Part shown: one piece after another, positions 8,445-17,571 of the stretch
Position numbering within the stretch: position 1 is the stretch's first letter
Layout: each line of letters opens with the position of its first letter
IMG/VR virus record: IMGVR_UViG_3300013131_000038
Location: 1 to 64,000 of that record
Direction: 5' to 3' (one strand)
DNA: 64,000 bases
From: a virus
Notes under the pieces: generated by a model
The model's database searches: none
Seen by the model: the letters and a program-made list of their open reading frames with translations, nothing else
Told to the model about the DNA's origin: nothing
Made by a program: the position numbers and the translations under genes

Positions 8445-8900
8445 TTATTCGTTAATCGGAGTCAAGAGAAACGAGTAGTATCTTGGGCCAAACATTCCGT
8501 TTGGTTTGTAATCTGAGACGAACTGGTAGCGGCGACCATCAAACTCGACTTTGCGAGCTTCTTTCAGGTAAGGCCATGCAGCTGCGTCAACTTTAACCTT
8601 AACTGTTCCTGCGGGATACAACATTCGTGTCTGATTAGTTGATCCGGGGTACATGGGCTTGTCGTTAGACAAGTATCTAATCTTTGCCTTAAACGTGTAG
8701 GACTTTGTAGTGTACGTTGGTTCGTTAACGGCACGGGAATCGTCTGCTCCATAGAATGCATTGTAGCTACTAGAAGTTGTTAGAATCGTCATTTCTGGAT
8801 TCATGATAACAGTAATGGTTCGTTGAAACGTCTCGAAAACGTCATCAAAAATACTGTTAATGTAGGATTTTTGAGAATCAGAAATGTATGAGGTTGGCAT
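8445..8900 (-). CDS. Putative head-tail adaptor (head completion) protein
   Basis: This is a 151-residue protein. Its C-terminal half contains a beta-rich stretch with AGTVKVKVDAAAWPYLKEA followed by VEFDGRRYQFVSDYKPNGMFGPRYYSFLL, resembling the small beta-barrel of head-closure or adaptor proteins that report on 'damage/parameter' tables in phage necks. The N-terminal third is helical. It is first in the minus-strand structural operon, upstream of a tail-completion candidate and a tail-tube protein, which is the normal order. The call relies on size, secondary-structure pattern and context, not on a known signature. Confidence 0.42.
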   Translation of the reverse strand: MPTSYISDSQKSYINSIFDDVFETFQRTITVIMNPEMTILTTSSSYNAFYGADDSRAVNEPTYTTKSYTFKAKIRYLSNDKPMYPGSTNQTRMLYPAGTVKVKVDAAAWPYLKEARKVEFDGRRYQFVSDYKPNGMFGPRYYSFLLTPINE

Positions 8901-8953
8901 ATTTTTCTTTACACTTTTTATCTCTAATTTATTATATAGTAAGGCAAAAGGTT
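8901..8953. promoter_or_regulatory. AT-rich divergent control region between tail operons
   Basis: This 53-bp region separates the minus-strand neck/tail operon from the plus-strand chaperone/tape-measure operon. On the + strand TATAGT (8935-8940) is a -10-like element. On the - strand a TGTAAAG (8913 to 8907) lies just before the start at 8900, and TATAATAAAT lies further upstream. Both structural operons therefore probably begin here. Confidence 0.45.
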
Positions 8954-9250
8954 ATGACGGGCAAAGAATACCTGAACGACAGGGTTAAGGTCAACACCTC
9001 TGATTTATTCAAGAGGATGTTAATGATTTTGGAAGACATTAAGCATGAACATGATAGGCAATTTGCAAAATTGCTAGAAGCTGCGCCCGAAAGCTTCAAA
9101 CCAGTTGTCTCCCAAGCTAACTATCTAGATGACGAAAAAGCCGCATATTTGCGGAAACGTATCTTAGATGTTGGCAACGAACTGCTTAGAAAACTAGCTT
9201 CTGAGCTAGAGCAAGTTCGCGTCGAATTTCACCATACATTTAAACAATAA
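8954..9250 (+). CDS. Small helical protein, function unknown
   Basis: The 98-residue protein is mostly alpha-helical and charged, with long helices such as LFKRMLMILEDIKHEHD and AYLRKRILDVGNELLRKLAS. The frame is open back to an ATG at 8888, but that ATG lies inside the divergent gene and upstream of the AT-rich control region. The ATG at 8954 is therefore preferred; it is preceded by AAGGCAAAAGG, a plausible ribosome site. It is the first gene of the tail operon, directly before the tail chaperone candidates. I do not recognise the family. Confidence 0.6.
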   Translation: MTGKEYLNDRVKVNTSDLFKRMLMILEDIKHEHDRQFAKLLEAAPESFKPVVSQANYLDDEKAAYLRKRILDVGNELLRKLASELEQVRVEFHHTFKQ

Positions 9251-9251
9251 C

Positions 9252-9998
9252 ATGAAAGAACTCTATAGTTTCACCGTAAATCTCGAAAAAGAAGTCGAAA
9301 AGACCGAGACTAAAGAAGAGGACGGCAAGACGATCACCGTTACCCAAAAGGTAAAGGAAGAGGTTCCCGTGAAGCTAATCATCAAGCAGCCTTCGCGAAA
9401 GAATATCGAAGACGCCGATCTTCAGTATAGCATCGAGATGTCCTCGTGCATTAAGAAGGGTATTTTGACGCGAGGGATGTTAATGAAGAAATACGCCGAT
9501 ACGGGCGGCGTTCTTACCGAGAGTGACGCTCAAGAGATGCTCAAGATCTACGGAACTATTGCGGGTTTAGAACAGGAGTATGTGAGTATGGTAGCGCGCA
9601 CTGAAAATCGCGACAAAGAAAATGAAACGCGCATTCTTGAGAAGATTATGGCAGGGAAGCAGCGGCTAATGCAACTAGAGTCGTCGTATTCGAATTTGAT
9701 TTCAAACACTGCCGATATGATTGCGGTCAATAATGTTATTCGCTGGTATTGTTTGACTCTTATTCACAAGCAAACTCTGCCAGACGGTCAGATCGAGCCA
9801 ATGTTCCCCGGTTATACTCTCGAAGATAAGATCGAGACGCTACACAAGCTCGATGAAGAAGAAGATCCGCTGTATAAAAAAACTTACAAGAAATTGGCTA
9901 GCTTTGTAGCTTTCTGGTATTATAGCAAGAATGCGACTCGCGAAGACTTTGACGCTTTAAACAAAGACATTGAAGAAGGACAATTCACTAGCGAGTAA
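9252..9998 (+). CDS. Putative tail assembly chaperone (gpG position)
   Basis: The 248-residue acidic, helical protein lies immediately upstream of an overlapping frame and then the tape measure gene. This is the conserved position of the lambda gpG/gpGT tail assembly chaperones. The N-terminal part has a beta-rich segment (LYSFTVNLEKEVEK, KTITVTQKVKEEVPVKLII), often seen at the start of gpG-type proteins, followed by helices. Its stop at 9996-9998 lies within the start of the next frame. A canonical TTTAAAC heptamer occurs in frame at 9956-9962, but a -1 shift there meets a stop at 9971-9973. Identity rests on position and architecture. Confidence 0.5.
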   Translation: MKELYSFTVNLEKEVEKTETKEEDGKTITVTQKVKEEVPVKLIIKQPSRKNIEDADLQYSIEMSSCIKKGILTRGMLMKKYADTGGVLTESDAQEMLKIYGTIAGLEQEYVSMVARTENRDKENETRILEKIMAGKQRLMQLESSYSNLISNTADMIAVNNVIRWYCLTLIHKQTLPDGQIEPMFPGYTLEDKIETLHKLDEEEDPLYKKTYKKLASFVAFWYYSKNATREDFDALNKDIEEGQFTSE

Positions 9999-10962
9999 GC
10001 TTTTCCTACTGTTTTATGAAATATCGAAAGGTTTCGCAAAAAGAGATTTTTGCGGAAAAGATATTTACATCAAACATCTAGGAGTTAACGAAAAATCGTT
10101 TTTCGACTATCGTTATCAAGAGTTTTTAAAGCACGCTAAAGATGCTGGAATTCCGACTGAAGAAGAGGCTCTGAAAAAAGCCAGTGAAGAAGGTTTTTGG
10201 ACAGACTCTGACGAGAAGGAAATCGAGACGACAAAAAGCTATATTGATCGCCTCATAGGTACGAGAAAAAGTCTTTTTCGGCAACTTGAGATTAAAGAGA
10301 TCAACGAGCAAATAACTGCCGAAAGAGAGAAGTTACACAAAAAAATTCAACAGCGGCGCGAAGTCCTCGGTAAGACCGCTGAAGAATATGCGAGCAACAG
10401 GTCAAATGACTATATCATTTACCAAAGCTTGTACAAAGACGAGAGTTTAAAAGAGCGTCTATTTTCGAAAGAAGATTTCGAGGAAATCACTTACGAAGAC
10501 CTTATTCGTTATATTTTGTTTTATAACGAGTATATGACCGAGATCGAAGACCTGAATTTACAGAAGATCGTTTTGGCCGACTTCTTTCAGGTCTACTTCT
10601 TAGTTTTGGAGCAACCGATTCAATTCTTCGGTAAGCCGATGATCGAACTGAGCGACTTACAAGTTCGATTAATCGTTTACGGCAAGATCTTTAAGAACAT
10701 ATTCGAGACAACACAGAACATTCCAGACAACATTCGTCAAGATCCAGAGGCGTTGTTGCAATACGTCGATAAGACAAAGGCCAAAGAGCGTTTCGACTCG
10801 AAGAAAAAGACTAATGAAAATGCTAGCGCCGAGATGGTATTCGGCGCAACAAAGGAAGAATTGCCACAAGGAGCCGAAAAAGGCAAATCGCTCAATAAAA
10901 TCATGCGCGAGAAGAAGGTTATGAATATGGAGGAGCTAATGAAATTACATGGTGAGGAGTAA
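9970..10962 (+). CDS. Putative tail chaperone extension (gpT position), no ATG start
   Basis: The frame is open from 9961 and runs to the stop at 10960-10962, encoding a charged helical protein of about 330 residues. It contains no ATG until about codon 189, although the upstream sequence already codes for protein-like sequence (SLASKLFLLFYEISKGF). It must therefore begin at a non-ATG codon such as TTG 9970, or be reached by a +1 or -2 ribosomal frameshift from the 9252-9998 frame between 9961 and 9998. No strong Shine-Dalgarno sequence precedes TTG 9970. The position just before the tape measure gene fits the gpT part of a gpG-T fusion. A missing or extra base in the assembly would also explain it. 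Confidence 0.55.
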   Translation: MKKDNSLASKLFLLFYEISKGFAKRDFCGKDIYIKHLGVNEKSFFDYRYQEFLKHAKDAGIPTEEEALKKASEEGFWTDSDEKEIETTKSYIDRLIGTRKSLFRQLEIKEINEQITAEREKLHKKIQQRREVLGKTAEEYASNRSNDYIIYQSLYKDESLKERLFSKEDFEEITYEDLIRYILFYNEYMTEIEDLNLQKIVLADFFQVYFLVLEQPIQFFGKPMIELSDLQVRLIVYGKIFKNIFETTQNIPDNIRQDPEALLQYVDKTKAKERFDSKKKTNENASAEMVFGATKEELPQGAEKGKSLNKIMREKKVMNMEELMKLHGEE

Positions 10963-10970
10963 CTTTTGGG

Positions 10971-10978
10971 TGTAAATA
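10971..10978 (+). promoter_or_regulatory. TGTAAATA element upstream of the tape measure gene
   Basis: TGTAAATA lies 17 bases before the ATG at 10996, with a purine-rich AAAGGTTAAAGA ribosome site between them. The same core recurs upstream of several other genes (6971-6984 minus, 20464, 28813, 35536, 49342). It resembles the T4-type late promoter TATAAATA in length and spacing. Its use by the phage sigma factor is inference. Confidence 0.4.
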
Positions 10979-10995
10979 ACTCAAAAGGTTAAAGA

Positions 10996-13900
10996 ATGGC
11001 AAAAGGAATCCAAGTACCCGTAACGCAGACTGGGCTAAGTCAGTCTATTAATCAAGCCGTTAAGAAAGTAGGGCCGATTAATGTACCGATTAACGTCAAT
11101 CCCAATGCGTTCAAGAACCTTTCACAGCCACTTGGTAGAATCACGGGTCTTGCCAGCGAGTTTGAAAAGTCAATTGCGGCGTCTAATGCGCGTGTTATCG
11201 CATTCGGCGCGTCAGTAGGTATCATCAATGGCTTTCAGAACGCCCTTTCTCAACTTGTAAAAACGGGCATTGAAGTTCAAAAAACTCTTGCCGATATTTC
11301 TGCTATCAGTGGGGCAACTGGCGTTGAGCTTTCTAAGCTCGCAGATGGTATTTTCGATGTTGCCAAAAATACGGGTCAGTCATTCAAAACGGCATCTGAA
11401 GCTGCACTAGAGTTTTCTCGCCAAGGTTTGGCGTTAGAAGAAACGATCAAGAGAACAAACGATGCGTTAACACTGAGCCGCTTTACTGGTTTAAGCGCAG
11501 CCGATTCGGTAGATACTCTAACTGCCGCATTTAACTCGTTCCAAGAGTCTGGAGTCACTACGGCAGAAATTCTGAATAAGTTAGTCGCAGTTGACTCGGC
11601 TTATGCAGTTTCTGCTGCTGACCTTGCAAAAGCTATTTCTCGCGTAGGTTCAGTAGGTATCGAGGCTGGCGTTTCGCTAGATGAACTTAATGCTGCGGTA
11701 ACGGCAGTTCAGCAGAGAACTGCGCGTGGTGGTGCAGTTATTGGTAACGCATTCAAGACGATTTTTACAAACCTTAGATCCGAGAATGCGATCAAGGCTT
11801 TGCGCGATATTGGAGTAGAGTCTCTTGACCTTCAGGGAAATTTAAAGCCTTCGCTACAAGTTATTAAAGAACTTGCGGTCGCCGTGCAAGGTTTAGGAGA
11901 GGGTGAACGTGTTCAGATTTTAGAAACGATCGCTAGTAAGTACAACATTAACATTTTGTCTGCACTTATTGGCGATTTGACGGATAAGCAGAGTGCATTT
12001 ACTGGAGCGCTGGAAAAGAGCGCCAATGCAGCGTCAGAAGCTTACGATAGACAAAAGCAGTTAAACGAAACTTTGGCGGCGGCGATTAACAATACGACCG
12101 TTTCCGTAACGCAACTTTTCAACAAGCTCTCAGAAATTGGAGTAAACGAAAATCTAACTGCGCTGCTGAAGTTTGTAAACGATTTACTATCTGGTTTCAA
12201 TAAGCTGCTCGACTCTGAAAGCGTCGGCGGAAACATTGCGAAGGGTTTGATCAAGGGCATCAGCGATGTATTTTTCACCGTTGGTCTTCCAATCATTGCG
12301 GCCATCTTCGTAAAACTGACTCGCGATATTGCTCAGTTCGGTATCGAGTCTTTAAAAACTATTCTCGGAATCAATCAACAGGTGCGCGAGCGTCAGGCTC
12401 TTGAACAAGCCGTAGTAAATACGCTAATTAAAGATCAGCAAGTAATGGCTACGATTCTTGCTCTGAGTGGAGACAGGGCAAAGCAAGAGCAGTATTTACT
12501 TAATGTTTACAATCAGCAGATTGCCGCACTACAAAAGGTTCAGAGCATCGCACAATCTGTTGCTCCTGCTCTTCAAGGCGCTGGACTTAGCGCGACATCT
12601 GGTCAAGTTCGCAGACGCGCAGCTGGTGGTTATCTGCCAAGTCAAGAAGCCTCCGATGTTCGTCGCGGTGTTGGCGGCGCAAGTCCATCCTCAAAAGTAG
12701 TTTCGATTCCAAATTTCGCATTTGGCGGCGGTAAGCACGGGACAATGATCGCCAATACGAGCGAGTATATTGTTCCTAATTTTGCGAACGGTGGGTCGGC
12801 AATCTTTAATCCTGATATGGTTAAGGCTTATGGATTGCCAGCGGGAGCCAAGAAGATCAATGCGTCTGGCGGCTATGTCCCGAATTTTGCTAGATATGTT
12901 TATGATGCTGACCGTATCGTAGCAGATAAAAATGCCTTATTAAAGGCAATTTTAGCTTCTAGAGCGAAAAAGAATTTGATTGTCGGACCAGCCGGAGCCG
13001 GTAAAAGTACTTATGGCGGAGGGCTTGGATCGTTCATAACGAACGTTGCTCAACTAGGCGATGCTACTGAAATTGATATTTTATCTAGCGCGGGCAGAAC
13101 AAAGGAGGGGGGATTTTCGAAAAATTTCCAAGAACTTGTAAACGCCGTAAACGTTTCTGGAGGCAAAGTTTCTTATCTATATGCTAGTAATATGGATATC
13201 CTTTCTCGCCGCTATGGAAGAACAGAAAATGCTATTCAAGAAGGAGATTTGAGAAGTAAAAAGCAAATTGTAGGCACAATTTATGCGCCATTAAATCAAT
13301 TTGACTTTATTTCAAAGATGAAAGGAAGTTCTAAAAACTTCCAGATGACTCGCGGATCTGGCGGCTTTATTCCAAATTTTGTAAATGAGCTACCCGGTAA
13401 AACGCCTGCATATAGTCAGCCAAAAACTAAACCAAAAGGTTCTAATTTAGATTCAGTTACAGTAGACGCAAGATGGTCGGGAGGAGCAGTTATGCTTTTG
13501 CCGTCCAGCAAGCAAAGACAGAAATTTTTAAAGCAAGGATACAGTACAGCGCCAAGTGCAAACGTAAGCAAAAAGGAAGTTCTACCTGATGGGAGAAGAA
13601 TTTCGGGTGTTCTTTTTGATGCTTTCGCTGTAATACCAAGTGAATTAAAAAGTAGAAGTGGACAAGAAATTGCAAATATTGAAGAACGAGTTAAAAAGGT
13701 TGTTTATCAAACTGGATCTGAAATAATAGCAGATTTTGATCCACTACAAAGACCGCAAGTAGGAGCAGATGAGTTTGCAAGAGTATATGATAAAAAAGGT
13801 GGTGCCGCTGGTGCCGCATCCGCAGTTGCTGGATCGATTTTTGAAGCTGCCGTTGACTATGCATTAAATCCACAAAAAGCAACGAATGTACAAAGTACGC

Positions 13901-16900
13901 TCGATGTTCCTAGGTTATCACCAGAATTAATTAAAGCCTTTGGAATTACCACTCCTTATGGAACATCGTCTGGAGGCGATTATAAAATTAGTGCCGAGAG
14001 AGCACAAGCGTTTGCAGACCAAATTATTAGAAATAAAGTGTATCAGCCGCCAGCTCCAAAAGCTGCTGCGTCTACTGGTTACGTTCCAAATTTTGCGAAA
14101 CAATCGGCGCTTTCTGATGCTATCGGACGTGAAATTGGCGCTGGAGTTAATCCAAGCCAAATCCGAGTCACGCAAGACGGAAGACTCAGAAACTCGCAAA
14201 ATCCAAATGGCCTTGCAGTAATCAACACAAGAGACGAGCCAAACGGAAAAGTTCCAAACTTTGCCAGAGAAAGATATGCCGCTGGAGAAATTGTAAATGG
14301 GAAAAAGGTTGGTGGACAGTTTAAACCAGCATCGGCAGCTTCTGGTCGGACCGCGAGTGCAACTACGCCACTAACAGATCAAACTGCAAAATTGTTTTTG
14401 GCATTTTCTGGACTAACTCTTGTTTCTTCGACTCTACAATCAACATTCAAAGATACTGAATCTAGTATAGCTAAATTCGCCACTGCAACATCTAATGTTG
14501 TTCAAACGCTTTCAAGTGGTGCGCTGCTTGGTAATTTAGTGCAGCAAACTGGATTGTCTGGTTTGGCTAAAAGAGGAGGTGTTCTTGGAAGTGTTGGACG
14601 TATAGCTGGAAATGCTGGAATAATTGGCGCAATCGGTGGCGCTGGTATAGGTATTTATCAAGAAATTCAGGCAGCAAGAGAAGCGGAACGTCAACGACCA
14701 ATTTTAGCTGGAGAAGAAGGAGCTGGTCGTAGAATCGCAGATATCGCCGCTCAAGAAACCAATCCTGAGTCAATCAGAGAACAGCTACTTAAAGATTTCC
14801 AAGCTGGACAAGCAGAATTTGAAAGAATTCAAGCTCAATTACAACAAGGAAGCGAAAGAGCTGCGGCGGCTCGGCTTAATGTCGCCGCTTTTGGAACTGG
14901 TGGAGAATTCGACCCACAGCTTCAAGAAAATGTAAAATTTTTAGAAGAAAGAAAAAAACTGGAAGAAGAGCTTAATACTTTACTGGGAGGTCAGCAAAAA
15001 TTTTTGCAACAAATTGGAGCAACGACAAATGATATAGAAAATGCTGCCAAGAGAAAAGAAAAATTAGAAAAAGAAGCGAATACCGAAGCTGAAAGACGCA
15101 TAAATCTAGAGCAGGCTTTTGAAAAAATTGCTTTATCTATTTTAAAGGGCGATAATGAACGTTTGAAAGCGCGTGCGCAAATTGCCGCGCAAGATATTAA
15201 AAATGCAGCCAATCTTAATAGTTTTCAAAAACAAGAATTAGAGTTTAATAGAAAAATTCAAGACTTTGAAGAAGAGTCAACGCAGAAGCAAAGAGACCTT
15301 TTAAATTTAACTGTTCAGCAGTTAATTAAGGGCGGAAGTTTAGCGAGCGTAACTGAAGAACAAGCGAATAGGCTCAAGCAGATACTTGAAAGTGGAACAG
15401 AAATTGCCGATAACTCGCAATTAATTGCAGATCTTGGAATTAAAAATGCAACTGTAGTTAATGAAGAAATTGAAAAAGTATCGAACAAAATAGCTTTGCA
15501 AAAGGAAGAGACTCGTGGGCTAATAGAGCGTTTTTCAATTACTCAAAGAGCCTCAATTGAGGCGTCTAAACAGTTAGGTTTTATTGAAGCTCAAACAAGA
15601 GCTTTAAATGCTCAAGCTGAAACTGCAAGGGAAATTGAAATAATAGAAGCTAAAAGAAGTCGCTTAAGATCGGGAAAGGCTCAAGAATTAAATATTGAAA
15701 ATATAAGATCAGGTATAGCGACAAGAGGCATAGCTTCTCCGACGCAAACTAGACAGCTTCTAGAAGCTGAAAAAAATCTTAATTTTGTAACTAAAAGAAA
15801 TAATGTAGAAGAAACTTATAGGCGCTCTCAAGAAGAAGGCTTTAACGCTTTAAGAAATGCATATATTGAACAAGTAAATGGTTCTGAATTCATATCTGAC
15901 GCAGAGCAAAAACGGGCGGAAAGTTTATTGCAATCAGCTAAAACAGCAGAAGATTTACAAAAGATTTATGCTGCATTTGACCCTAGTTTTTCTGGAATTG
16001 GGACAAACGAAAATCGAGCATTAGAATATCAATTGTCTTTATTTGAACAGTCAAAAGCTATATTAGAAGAAAGAAAAAAAATAATAGACGCTAATATAAG
16101 TTTATCGAAAGAGGAAAGAGACCTCGAAATTCAAAAGCTAAATATTGAAATTAAGCGCAGAGATCGCGTATTAGAAATTGCGAAAATCAGAGAAAGCTCT
16201 AGGCTAAAAGCTGGGGTTGCTACCGCGCTTGACGACTTAGAGGCTGAATCAGAAAACTTTTATGAAACACTCGGCAACAGAACTACAATAGCTTTTAGGG
16301 ATGGCTTAACAGACGCATTGAGTGCGGCTATTTCTCAAACTGACGATCTTGGTGATGCGCTGCAAAATGTTGCGCGTAATTTCTTGCAGACGATTCAGCA
16401 GGCATTTTTGCAACAAGCTTCGGGGCAAATTGTGCAGTTAATCGGAAAGAGCTTCAATTTTGCCAATGGTGGAATCGTAAAAAAATACGCTGGAGGCGGA
16501 AAGGTAGTTGGAGGAAGCGGCTATAAAGATGACGTTCCAGCGATGCTCACAAGCGGAGAGTTTGTGATGAGAAAGTCTGCCGTGCAGAAGTATGGCATGG
16601 AAAATCTTGAAAGAATGAACAACGGCGGGATCTTCCTGCCCGGTGTTCGTGGCGCTGGTGCAATCTCTGGCTACGGCGACATCACAAAGTTCGCAAAGCA
16701 GACAACTACTAGCGGCGCAACAGACGTTATGATGGGCGGCGCGTCTTCGGCATTCATTAACCTTGAAGATCAAAGCGCAAGGCTTTCTCGTTTTGGACTT
16801 CTAAACGAAGATACGATTAATCAAGAAATTAGAGCGGCACAAGAACAGGGCTTAAATCTTATTAGAGAAAGAGAAGCTTATAGAACGGCACAGAGAAAAG

Positions 16901-17571
16901 CGTTCCAGCAACAGCTGGTTAGCACTTTAGCTTCTGCCGCAATAAGCTTCGGAGTTGGAAAATTGACCGCTCCAAAGGTAACGGGCCTTCCCGCATCTTT
17001 ATCAAAAACAGGAACTCCATTTGCTGCAAACGCTGGCCCAGCATCATTTGGCAATGTCGCTTTATTAAAGGGCGCTCCAATTAAATTTAGTGGCGGAATT
17101 GGTTCATTTATGAATCCAGTTGGCGCAAAGCCAATTCCATTTCGTGCTTATGGTGGATTGATGCGCCGCTACGCTGCTGGAGGTCCAACTGACGACATTC
17201 CTGCTCTATTGATGGGCGGCGAATATGTCATGAGCCGTCAATCGACGCGCAAATACGGCAAGCAGTTCTTCGATGCGATGAACCAAGGTAGAGCGCCAAG
17301 ATTCGCAGAAGGCGGGGTGGTCGGTGGAGCTAACGGAACTGAACTTGGGGATAAGTTTGACAAGCTCTCTACCAAACTCGAAACGACCGCAGCTTCGAAC
17401 ATTAGCATCAACATTAATGTCACGAACGGCGGATCGTCAGAAACTCAAACTCAAGGCGACACGAATCGCGGCGGCATCGATTACAAGAAGATGGGCGATC
17501 AGATTCGCCAAGTTGTTATCCAAACGATCAACGAAGAAAAACGCCTCGGTGGTTCACTGAGAAGTAGATAA
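10996..17571 (+). CDS. Tape measure protein with embedded enzyme-like modules
   Basis: This 2,191-residue protein sets tail length and is the longest frame in the window. The first ~430 residues match the PhageMin_Tail tape measure domain (GLASEFEKSIAASNARVIAFGAS, a long Ala/Ser-rich helical region, then a hydrophobic segment around 415-440). Six copies of an [IV]PNF[AV] motif lie at residues 571, 593, 628, 792, 1030 and 1086. Between 628 and 792 there is a Walker A-like GPAGAGKST (664-672). Between 792 and 1030 there is a GSIFEAAVDYAL segment reminiscent of nuclease folds. Residues ~1240-1740 are coiled coil. Two copies of a DD[VI]PA..L..GE[FY]VM..KYG motif lie near 1855 and 2076. Codon use from about 12,890 to 16,400 is visibly more A-rich (AGA, ATA, GAA) than in the ends. 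The ATG follows a TGTAAATA element and a ribosome site. Confidence 0.93.
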   Translation: MAKGIQVPVTQTGLSQSINQAVKKVGPINVPINVNPNAFKNLSQPLGRITGLASEFEKSIAASNARVIAFGASVGIINGFQNALSQLVKTGIEVQKTLADISAISGATGVELSKLADGIFDVAKNTGQSFKTASEAALEFSRQGLALEETIKRTNDALTLSRFTGLSAADSVDTLTAAFNSFQESGVTTAEILNKLVAVDSAYAVSAADLAKAISRVGSVGIEAGVSLDELNAAVTAVQQRTARGGAVIGNAFKTIFTNLRSENAIKALRDIGVESLDLQGNLKPSLQVIKELAVAVQGLGEGERVQILETIASKYNINILSALIGDLTDKQSAFTGALEKSANAASEAYDRQKQLNETLAAAINNTTVSVTQLFNKLSEIGVNENLTALLKFVNDLLSGFNKLLDSESVGGNIAKGLIKGISDVFFTVGLPIIAAIFVKLTRDIAQFGIESLKTILGINQQVRERQALEQAVVNTLIKDQQVMATILALSGDRAKQEQYLLNVYNQQIAALQKVQSIAQSVAPALQGAGLSATSGQVRRRAAGGYLPSQEASDVRRGVGGASPSSKVVSIPNFAFGGGKHGTMIANTSEYIVPNFANGGSAIFNPDMVKAYGLPAGAKKINASGGYVPNFARYVYDADRIVADKNALLKAILASRAKKNLIVGPAGAGKSTYGGGLGSFITNVAQLGDATEIDILSSAGRTKEGGFSKNFQELVNAVNVSGGKVSYLYASNMDILSRRYGRTENAIQEGDLRSKKQIVGTIYAPLNQFDFISKMKGSSKNFQMTRGSGGFIPNFVNELPGKTPAYSQPKTKPKGSNLDSVTVDARWSGGAVMLLPSSKQRQKFLKQGYSTAPSANVSKKEVLPDGRRISGVLFDAFAVIPSELKSRSGQEIANIEERVKKVVYQTGSEIIADFDPLQRPQVGADEFARVYDKKGGAAGAASAVAGSIFEAAVDYALNPQKATNVQSTLDVPRLSPELIKAFGITTPYGTSSGGDYKISAERAQAFADQIIRNKVYQPPAPKAAASTGYVPNFAKQSALSDAIGREIGAGVNPSQIRVTQDGRLRNSQNPNGLAVINTRDEPNGKVPNFARERYAAGEIVNGKKVGGQFKPASAASGRTASATTPLTDQTAKLFLAFSGLTLVSSTLQSTFKDTESSIAKFATATSNVVQTLSSGALLGNLVQQTGLSGLAKRGGVLGSVGRIAGNAGIIGAIGGAGIGIYQEIQAAREAERQRPILAGEEGAGRRIADIAAQETNPESIREQLLKDFQAGQAEFERIQAQLQQGSERAAAARLNVAAFGTGGEFDPQLQENVKFLEERKKLEEELNTLLGGQQKFLQQIGATTNDIENAAKRKEKLEKEANTEAERRINLEQAFEKIALSILKGDNERLKARAQIAAQDIKNAANLNSFQKQELEFNRKIQDFEEESTQKQRDLLNLTVQQLIKGGSLASVTEEQANRLKQILESGTEIADNSQLIADLGIKNATVVNEEIEKVSNKIALQKEETRGLIERFSITQRASIEASKQLGFIEAQTRALNAQAETAREIEIIEAKRSRLRSGKAQELNIENIRSGIATRGIASPTQTRQLLEAEKNLNFVTKRNNVEETYRRSQEEGFNALRNAYIEQVNGSEFISDAEQKRAESLLQSAKTAEDLQKIYAAFDPSFSGIGTNENRALEYQLSLFEQSKAILEERKKIIDANISLSKEERDLEIQKLNIEIKRRDRVLEIAKIRESSRLKAGVATALDDLEAESENFYETLGNRTTIAFRDGLTDALSAAISQTDDLGDALQNVARNFLQTIQQAFLQQASGQIVQLIGKSFNFANGGIVKKYAGGGKVVGGSGYKDDVPAMLTSGEFVMRKSAVQKYGMENLERMNNGGIFLPGVRGAGAISGYGDITKFAKQTTTSGATDVMMGGASSAFINLEDQSARLSRFGLLNEDTINQEIRAAQEQGLNLIREREAYRTAQRKAFQQQLVSTLASAAISFGVGKLTAPKVTGLPASLSKTGTPFAANAGPASFGNVALLKGAPIKFSGGIGSFMNPVGAKPIPFRAYGGLMRRYAAGGPTDDIPALLMGGEYVMSRQSTRKYGKQFFDAMNQGRAPRFAEGGVVGGANGTELGDKFDKLSTKLETTAASNISININVTNGGSSETQTQGDTNRGGIDYKKMGDQIRQVVIQTINEEKRLGGSLRSR

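Noticed and set aside
8888-8953. ATG 8888 as start of the small helical gene
   Set aside because: It lies inside the divergent gene's start and upstream of the AT-rich control region; ATG 8954 has a plausible ribosome site.
9956-9962. Canonical -1 slippery heptamer TTTAAAC in frame near the end of the tail chaperone gene
   Set aside because: A -1 shift here meets a TGA at 9971-9973 after five codons and does not enter the downstream frame, so it does not explain the extension.
12042-12305. Long open frame antisense to the tape measure gene
   Set aside because: It mirrors the codon pattern of the true gene, has no ribosome site and no protein-like features.
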